The translations under genes were made by a program, and so were the position numbers. Below, one piece after another: positions 35,471 to 40,577 of a stretch of 40,577 nt of DNA. Position 1 is the stretch's first letter, and the number at the start of each line of letters is the position of its first letter. The notes beneath the pieces are model-generated. The model worked only from the letters and a program-made list of their open reading frames with translations. It did not search any database and had not been told where the DNA came from. The DNA is from JAGTVG01 sp965365275 (GTDB lineage: Bacteria; Bacteroidota; Bacteroidia; Cytophagales; Cyclobacteriaceae): assembly GCA_965365275.1 (NCBI GenBank), contig CBDUBA010000031.1, positions 1 to 40,577 of the forward strand, written 5' to 3'.

Positions 35471-35500
35471 TTTAGTTGTAAAACTAAAACTTTAGTTTTA
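35471..35500. promoter_or_regulatory. BlaI-type palindromic operator
   Basis: TAAAACTAAA (35479-35488) and TTTAGTTTTA (35491-35500) are perfect inverted arms around AC. An overlapping copy TTTAGTT/AACTAAA (35471-35477 and 35482-35488) shares the central half-site. The pair lies 25 bp before the BlaI-like gene, as expected for autoregulation of the blaI-M56 unit. Confidence 0.75.
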
Positions 35501-35524
35501 TATTTACCGTAGAATTAGTATATA

Positions 35525-35905
35525 ATGGATATAAAAGAACTCACAAAAGCAGAAGAACAGGTAATGCAAATTCTTTGGGATATAAAAAAAGGATTTGTTA
35601 AAGAGGTAATTGAAGAAATGCCAGAACCGAAACCCGCCTATAATACTGTATCCACCATCATCAGAATACTGGAGAAAAAGGGATTTGTTGGTTATAATTC
35701 ATTTGGGAAAACCCATGAATACTATCCATTGATAGCGAAAGATGAATACAGAAGTTTCTTCCTGAAAAATTTTATGGGCAACTATTTTGGAGGTTCGATA
35801 AAAAACCTGATGTCGTTCTTTGCAAAGGAACACCATCTAGATATTAACGATATGGAAGAAATTATGAAATATGTTGAAGAGGACTTAAAATCGGATAAAG
35901 AATGA
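35525..35905 (+). CDS. BlaI/MecI/CopY-family repressor
   Basis: This 126-aa winged-helix repressor shows the family start LTKAEEQVMQILWDIKKGFVKEV and the recognition region YNTVSTIIRILEKKGFVGY, with dimerising helices in the C-terminal half. In BlaI/BlaR1 systems the repressor is cut or released when the partner M56 sensor-protease is activated. Here the M56 gene overlaps the repressor stop by 4 nt (ATGA). A palindrome of TTTAGT/ACTAAA half-sites lies upstream. In Bacteroidota these pairs often control housekeeping or envelope-stress genes rather than beta-lactamase; no beta-lactamase gene lies nearby. Confidence 0.95.
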   Translation: MDIKELTKAEEQVMQILWDIKKGFVKEVIEEMPEPKPAYNTVSTIIRILEKKGFVGYNSFGKTHEYYPLIAKDEYRSFFLKNFMGNYFGGSIKNLMSFFAKEHHLDINDMEEIMKYVEEDLKSDKE

Positions 35906-37449
35906 ACGAGATAATAAAATATCTGATTGAATCCAGTATCATCATCAGCGTATTTTACATGATTTATATCTTCATCTTCAATGGGGATAAAAACTCCAAG
36001 TTCAACAGGATCTATTTGATTTCCAGTTCATTTTTGGCGATAATACTTCCTGTTTTGAAATTCCCTGTACTCGGAGGCAAAGAAATTGAATACTCAAATA
36101 GCCTGCATCACGCAATACAACTCCCTGAAATTATAATTACAGATCAATATACAGTTGCTGCCACACAATCGGAGTTCAGCCTTTCCCTGGCAATCATGAT
36201 TCTATATTTCACTGGACTGACATTTTTCTTATTCCGGTTTTTATACGAATTGTTTCAAACCTTCAACCATATAAGAACCCGTTCATCAAAATCCTATAAA
36301 TCCAAGGGATATACCCTGATAAACACTGAAGGGAAATTTCCTACCTGCAGTTTTTACAAATACCTTTTCTGGGACGAAACCCAGAATTTCGATGAAAAAG
36401 AATCCAACTTCATCATTAAACATGAAGAAGGACATATACATCAAAATCATACCTTTGATTTAATTTATCTGGAAATTTTGCGCATTATTTTCTGGTTTAA
36501 TCCAATATTCCATGGTTACAAAAAGGCCATGCTTTCTGTTCACGAATACCTTGCGGATGAATTTGCCCTGGCAAATTCAAGCAGGCAGGGATTCATAGCC
36601 TTGCTCGGCCGGCAGGTATTACAGAAACATAACCTGACCTTGAGTAACCATTTCAGTAAATCTCAAACCGTTAAAAGAATTAAAATGATCAAATCAGAAA
36701 AAAAGAAACCAGCTGTTCTGAGATGGACAGTTATGGTTGCCGTTATTCTTACCATGTTCTACTTTTTCTCTTGTGAACAGGGTTACACGCTAAACGAGCT
36801 TAAAATTGAAGCAGCTAATCTCCCCGATATTGGGGATGGCTGGAACTATGTTGCAATAGAATCCCTATCAACAGATTTGTCGGAGAAGATTAAAGTGATT
36901 AAAGATGAAAATCTATCAGATAATGTTTATGTCGCCAAGGCTATTCATGGCAACATTCCATTACCCAACTTATCACAAAGTAATCCGGAAAATGAATACA
37001 GGATCTGGTTTGAAAAGGAGGATGGCTCTTATTTCATAATCATCAGTGAAAAGGAAAAAGAACCAGGACAGGAGGCGATACCCGTTACTTCTGAAAATGA
37101 AATTCAAGGAGAAGAAATATTGAATGTAGTGGATATACAGCCCAAACCCCAGGGAGGAATACCTGAGTTCTTTAAATTCGTTTCGGAAAACTTGATCTAT
37201 CCCGAGGAAGCAAAGAAGAATGGTATTGAGGGAAAAGTCTTCATTCAGTTTATTGTTAAGAAGGATGGTTTAGTTAGTGATGTAAAATGTATCAGAGGCA
37301 TCCATCCATTATGTGATGAGGAGGCTGAACGGGTGATCAGTAACAGCCCCAATTGGGAGCCGGGTATGCAGGATGGCGAGCAAGTTAATGTCCGCTTAAT
37401 CCTTCCGATTTCTTTTAAATTGGATGGTTCAGGAGAGAAAAAGAAATAA
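35902..37449 (+). CDS. M56 BlaR1-type sensor metallopeptidase fused to TonB domain
   Basis: This 515-aa inner-membrane protein has four helices (about 9-27, 36-56, 92-116 and 272-290). The M56 active site faces the cytoplasm between helices 3 and 4: H174-E-E-G-H178 and E215 in HEYLADEFA. After helix 4 a periplasmic domain (about 300-410) ends in a TonB C-terminal domain (about 425-507: GIPEFFKFVSENLIYPEEAKKNGIEGKVFIQFIV). No penicillin-binding domain is present, so the signal is likely not a beta-lactam. The TonB module may touch the outer-membrane receptors and pass a state inward to the protease. It is translationally coupled to the BlaI gene; a terminator follows. Confidence 0.93.
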   Translation: MNEIIKYLIESSIIISVFYMIYIFIFNGDKNSKFNRIYLISSSFLAIILPVLKFPVLGGKEIEYSNSLHHAIQLPEIIITDQYTVAATQSEFSLSLAIMILYFTGLTFFLFRFLYELFQTFNHIRTRSSKSYKSKGYTLINTEGKFPTCSFYKYLFWDETQNFDEKESNFIIKHEEGHIHQNHTFDLIYLEILRIIFWFNPIFHGYKKAMLSVHEYLADEFALANSSRQGFIALLGRQVLQKHNLTLSNHFSKSQTVKRIKMIKSEKKKPAVLRWTVMVAVILTMFYFFSCEQGYTLNELKIEAANLPDIGDGWNYVAIESLSTDLSEKIKVIKDENLSDNVYVAKAIHGNIPLPNLSQSNPENEYRIWFEKEDGSYFIIISEKEKEPGQEAIPVTSENEIQGEEILNVVDIQPKPQGGIPEFFKFVSENLIYPEEAKKNGIEGKVFIQFIVKKDGLVSDVKCIRGIHPLCDEEAERVISNSPNWEPGMQDGEQVNVRLILPISFKLDGSGEKKK

Positions 37450-37479
37450 TATTTCCCTAGATTAATGAACTGCATGGAT

Positions 37480-37522
37480 AAAAGATTATCTCTGCTAAAA
37501 AGGGATGATCTTTTATTTTATT
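37480..37522 (+). terminator. Intrinsic terminator after M56/TonB gene
   Basis: AAAAGATTATC (37480-37490) pairs with GATGATCTTTT (37504-37514) over 11 bp with one G-T pair; ATTTTATT follows. It lies 31 bp after the stop at 37449. Confidence 0.6.
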
Positions 37523-37599
37523 GACAGGGTAGAATCATAAATAACCAGATTCAAATATTATGATTTTTGATGATTCTTAGCCCAGCTTCTTACGTAAAA

Positions 37600-38769
37600 T
37601 CATATTGTTTTTTCCAGAATTTCTCTCATGTCTGACTCCGTCAGCTTTACAGGGTTGTTTTTATTTGATGTGTTTGACAGTATCGGGGGGATCATATCGG
37701 GTTCAAATCCAAATTCCCTTAATTTTGGCAATCTGAATTTTAACATTAGGTCATAGATTTTATTAATAAGAAACTCAGCATAAAACATATTATCTCTATC
37801 GGAAGATCCGTGAAAAATTTTACCGATTCCAGCATATTTAAAGATAGCTGGATTATCAGGATCCTCTTTTAAAAGCTTGTTCAATGTTATCTCATTGGAC
37901 ACACCCATTAATGAGGCACAAATCAATCCATGTGGTATATCTATACGTCCGCCTATTGAAGAAGCAAAACCATGTACAATTCCTAAACCGGCATTGGCCA
38001 ATGTGATTCCAGAGCAAAATGCAGCATAAGCCATTCCAGACCTGGCTTCAAGGTCCATACCATCAATAACAATCCGCTCCAGGTATTTATTAATCATCTC
38101 CAGACCTGATAAAGCAATAGCATCTGTTAAAGGATTTGCAGAGGTTGACAAATAACTTTCCAATAACTGTGTAAAGGCATCCATCCCGCTCCAAATGGAT
38201 ATGTTCTCCGGACAATGAAGTGTTAGTTCAGGATCCACCAGTACTTGATCCGGGATAAAGTTATCATGTCTTAGCGATTTCTTGAATCCATTTTCCCCCA
38301 CACGACTTATAACCGCGTTTTTTGTGGCTTCACTACCGGTTCCGGATGTTGTTGGAAGAGCAAAAAATGGAATTTTAGCCCCGGGATGTGGTCTGCCATC
38401 TCCAACCCCTTCAAGAAAATTTATAATGGGTTCTTTTAATGGTAACATGGCAGAAATGGCTTTCCCGGCATCTAATACACTTCCCCCTCCTATTGCAATG
38501 ATTACATCAGGATCATAATCACTGAATACCCTGACAGTGTCATCGATGATCTCAGGAGTTGGTTCATGTTTGATCCTGGCTAATTCAAAAACGATTTGAT
38601 TGGCCTTTAAAGATCTTTCCAACATTTCCCAATTGCCTGAATCTAAAAAAGATGATCCTCCTGATACCAGTAATATCTTATTCCCAAATTCCAGAATTTT
38701 CTCCGGAAGTAATTCCCTTTTGCCAATTCCGAATTCTATAGTGGGTGGCAGTAAAACTTTATAATTCAT
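37600..38769 (-). CDS. Iron-type alcohol dehydrogenase family protein
   Basis: This 389-aa protein has the group III fold: NAD-binding GGGSVLD (94-100), FALPTTSGTGSEAT (136-149), and metal ligands Asp197, His266 (GIVHGFASSIGG) and His280 (IDIPHG). The ligand equivalent to His200 of FucO is Gln201 (GMDAFTQLLES), a variant found in some subfamilies. It should reduce or oxidise an aldehyde, lactaldehyde or similar in the cytoplasm. The start codon overlaps the stop of the LsrG-like gene by 1 nt (TAATG), so they are translationally coupled and likely act in one pathway. Confidence 0.92.
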   Translation of the reverse strand: MNYKVLLPPTIEFGIGKRELLPEKILEFGNKILLVSGGSSFLDSGNWEMLERSLKANQIVFELARIKHEPTPEIIDDTVRVFSDYDPDVIIAIGGGSVLDAGKAISAMLPLKEPIINFLEGVGDGRPHPGAKIPFFALPTTSGTGSEATKNAVISRVGENGFKKSLRHDNFIPDQVLVDPELTLHCPENISIWSGMDAFTQLLESYLSTSANPLTDAIALSGLEMINKYLERIVIDGMDLEARSGMAYAAFCSGITLANAGLGIVHGFASSIGGRIDIPHGLICASLMGVSNEITLNKLLKEDPDNPAIFKYAGIGKIFHGSSDRDNMFYAEFLINKIYDLMLKFRLPKLREFGFEPDMIPPILSNTSNKNNPVKLTESDMREILEKTI

Positions 38770-39077
38770 TACCAGAGTCCTTTATCAAGGGGTGCAAGTA
38801 TTGTGTGTTTTATTCCTTGCCGCGGTTGGGCCATCCAATCAGCGACAGTTTCCCTCCAGGTAAGATAGTGAGCAGTATTTTTATGTTCAGCTGAAGCTTC
38901 CTCAGATTCATACGCTTCATACAGAACAAATTTTGCCGGATCAGCATCATCCTGCAATACATCAAAGCGTAAATTACCAGGCTCCTTAATAGACTCCATA
39001 TGATTTGCTGTCGATGCTTCTTTAAAATCTTCAATGCGATCTTCTTTAACCCAGACATGTACAAATGTAACGATCAT
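38769..39077 (-). CDS. LsrG-like antibiotic biosynthesis monooxygenase-fold protein
   Basis: This 102-aa ABM-fold protein closely follows E. coli LsrG over EPGNLRFDVLQDDADPAKFVLYEAYESEEA and the later EHKNTAHYLTW segment. LsrG isomerises phospho-AI-2 breakdown product; other family members are cofactor-free monooxygenases. Without lsrK/lsrF nearby, an AI-2 role cannot be claimed; the protein may instead act on a small keto compound. It is the first gene of a two-gene unit with the iron-type dehydrogenase. Its ATG at 39077 is preceded by an AT-rich promoter region divergent from the OmpA gene. Confidence 0.9.
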   Translation of the reverse strand: MIVTFVHVWVKEDRIEDFKEASTANHMESIKEPGNLRFDVLQDDADPAKFVLYEAYESEEASAEHKNTAHYLTWRETVADWMAQPRQGIKHTILAPLDKGLW

Positions 39078-39314
39078 GATTTTTAGATTTTATAATGGAC
39101 TTAATCAAGTGCAATAAATGTTTAATATTAACTAAAAATTTAATATATATAATCTCTATATATCAGAGAATTTCATCTTTCCGAATTGAGTTCCGGGAAT
39201 TTACCTTCAACAGGAAAAAAAGAATGAGGCTATTCGCCCAAAAAAAAACCGATTCAGGAAATTTTCTTTACCTGAAAAATGTTTTAAAAATAGCAGGACA
39301 AAACCCCAAACACC

Positions 39315-40514
39315 ATGAAAGATAAACTAACCTTAGCAATTTTAATTTTATTTTTAATTCCTATTTTTTGTGAAGCCCAATTAAAATCTAAATTTAAGCG
39401 TAAAACTGAAGATGCAGTAGAGGAGGGGGTCAATAGCCTTTTTGATAAAAAGAAAAAGGATAAGGAAGAAGCTGCTGAATCACCTGAAGGGACTGAAGAC
39501 GGTGATCAGGATGCGAACTCAGAGGCTCTGAATGCCTCTGAAGAAAATACGGCAACACTAAAATGGGCTAAATATGATTTTGTCCCCGGTGACAGGATCA
39601 TTTTTGAAGACGACCTTCTTATGGAAGAAAATGGTGAATTCCCTTCAAGATGGGATCTTATCAGAGGGAATGCAGAAGTCGCTGAATTCGGAGGAGATAT
39701 GGTGATCATGTTCAGGGATGGAGCACCCGGTATTATTCCTTATTTAAAAGATCCTCAAGAAGACTATTTGCCAGATGTATTTACTATTGAGTTCGACTTT
39801 TATTATCCGGGGAGCGGAACTTTTGAAGTACATCTCTACGATAAGAAGAACCAGGAATCCGGAAGTCCCTCTGGATACACGGGCATCAATATCGTCAAAG
39901 ATTATATGGAACTTGGCCAATCCAGAAGCAGACTCCCTGACGATAATATCAAAGATTCCCGATGGATGCATATCGCTATCGCCTATACCGATGGAAAACT
40001 AAAAGCTTATATGGATGAAACCAGGCTTTTAAATATACCACGGATTGATTTTGATCCTAAGGGCCTGACCTTATATACTTATCATGCAAGAAATGACAAT
40101 TTATATTATGTCAAGAATATAAGGATCGCTGAAGGTGGAGTCAAATACTACGATAGGATTATGGAAGATGGCAAAATCATTGCAAATGGTATTCGGTTTG
40201 ATGTAAATAAATCAACGTTAAAACCAGAGTCTATGGGCATCATCAATGAGATATTCGATCTGTTAAACAAATATCCCGACTTGAAATTTAGCATTGAGGG
40301 TCATACCGACAGCGATGGAGAGGAGGCGTTTAACCAGACCTTGTCTGAAGAAAGGGCCAAAACGGTCATGGACAAATTGATAGGTATGGGTATATCTTCC
40401 GAGAGACTCAGTTCAAAAGGCTGGGGTGAATCGATACCCTTAACATCAAATGGAACCGCAGAAGGTAAAGCAGAAAACCGGCGCGTCGAATTCGTTAATA
40501 TAGAGAATTTATAA
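39315..40514 (+). CDS. OmpA-family outer-membrane/peptidoglycan-linking protein
   Basis: This 399-aa protein has a signal peptide (LTLAILILFLIPIFCEA, cleavage near EAQ). A low-complexity Lys/Glu-rich linker follows (about 27-75), then a central beta-jelly-roll-like region (about 90-280, DRIIFEDDLL, FTIEFDFYYPGSGTFEVHLY), which may bind carbohydrate. The C-terminal OmpA domain (about 291-399) is complete: NGIRFDVNKSTLKPES, GHTDSDG (329-335), and the NRRVEF close, giving the usual Asp/Arg pocket for diaminopimelate of peptidoglycan. It should be periplasmic, linking the wall to a partner. An earlier overlapping frame upstream is not a credible gene. Confidence 0.9.
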   Translation: MKDKLTLAILILFLIPIFCEAQLKSKFKRKTEDAVEEGVNSLFDKKKKDKEEAAESPEGTEDGDQDANSEALNASEENTATLKWAKYDFVPGDRIIFEDDLLMEENGEFPSRWDLIRGNAEVAEFGGDMVIMFRDGAPGIIPYLKDPQEDYLPDVFTIEFDFYYPGSGTFEVHLYDKKNQESGSPSGYTGINIVKDYMELGQSRSRLPDDNIKDSRWMHIAIAYTDGKLKAYMDETRLLNIPRIDFDPKGLTLYTYHARNDNLYYVKNIRIAEGGVKYYDRIMEDGKIIANGIRFDVNKSTLKPESMGIINEIFDLLNKYPDLKFSIEGHTDSDGEEAFNQTLSEERAKTVMDKLIGMGISSERLSSKGWGESIPLTSNGTAEGKAENRRVEFVNIENL

Positions 40515-40550
40515 AGGCTAAATGCAAAATTACATTTAAAAAAGTCTGTA

Positions 40551-40577
40551 TTACAAAAGGCTTGGTTTACAAAAGGC
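40551..40577. repeat. 11-bp direct repeat at the right edge
   Basis: TTACAAAAGGC occurs at 40551-40561 and 40567-40577, period 16. It lies just past the OmpA gene and reaches the window end, so more copies may follow. Confidence 0.6.

Noticed and set aside
39095..39325. Open frame of 76 codons before the OmpA gene
   Set aside because: It overlaps the OmpA start, lacks domain-like composition and looks like translated promoter DNA.
1..40577. CRISPR array, tRNA, rRNA, transposase or prophage
   Set aside because: None was found on reading both strands; the S24 repressor is phage-like but no other phage gene lies near it.

Overview
The window is about 40.6 kb of AT-rich chromosome from a member of the phylum Bacteroidota. 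The evidence is a type IX secretion C-terminal sorting domain, two DUF5916 outer-membrane-barrel proteins, a BlaI/M56-TonB pair, XRE-S24 and TPR proteins typical of the phylum, near absence of strong Shine-Dalgarno sites, and a few TAnnTTTG promoter boxes. The secretion system and marine-type gene set argue against a gut Bacteroides, but order and genus cannot be fixed from the sequence. I see no tRNA, rRNA, CRISPR array, transposase or phage gene, so this looks like ordinary chromosome with some accessory loci.

Region 1 (1-15.2 kb) is mainly sugar or envelope related: a truncated DUF819-type membrane protein, a small lipoprotein, an APC permease translationally coupled to a secreted SAM methyltransferase, a Tat-exported Gfo/Idh/MocA oxidoreductase, a CBM9-like/DUF5916 protein followed by a T9SS cargo protein, a two-gene operon (cytosolic Gfo/Idh/MocA oxidoreductase plus sugar-phosphate isomerase), a second DUF5916 paralogue, an orphan XylF-like sugar-binding lipoprotein and a 151-aa orphan. 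Region 2 (15.2-15.7 kb) is a 527-bp gene-free stretch with two strong intrinsic terminators pointing in opposite directions. The minus-strand one has no gene upstream of it for more than 5 kb, so a small non-coding RNA is the simplest explanation.

Region 3 (15.7-20.9 kb, all plus strand) holds a YheT-like hydrolase, a degenerate SRAP/HMCES-type protein, a secreted TPR protein, a FabH-like ketosynthase, a 74-aa protein and a membrane zinc-ribbon protein. Region 4 (20.9-26.3 kb, minus strand) holds hslV, the pyruvate dehydrogenase E2 gene with its terminator, and a large secreted metallopeptidase/beta-propeller/barrel fusion. Region 5 (26.5-30.2 kb) is the menaquinone cluster menD-menB-menE.

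Region 6 (30.2-32.9 kb) is a candidate DNA-damage module: a LexA-like XRE-S24 repressor with Ala-Gly cleavage site and Ser/Lys dyad, a 90-aa unknown, and a divergent Y-family polymerase. A 15-bp identical sequence lies in front of both the repressor and the polymerase, together with repeated TTAGTA/TTAGCA half-sites; this is the best candidate regulatory circuit in the window. Region 7 (33.1-40.6 kb) contains a DUF4159 protein, a cytochrome c/FG-GAP lipoprotein, a BlaI-M56/TonB signalling pair with a clear palindromic operator, an LsrG-like monooxygenase coupled to an iron-type alcohol dehydrogenase, and an OmpA-family protein.
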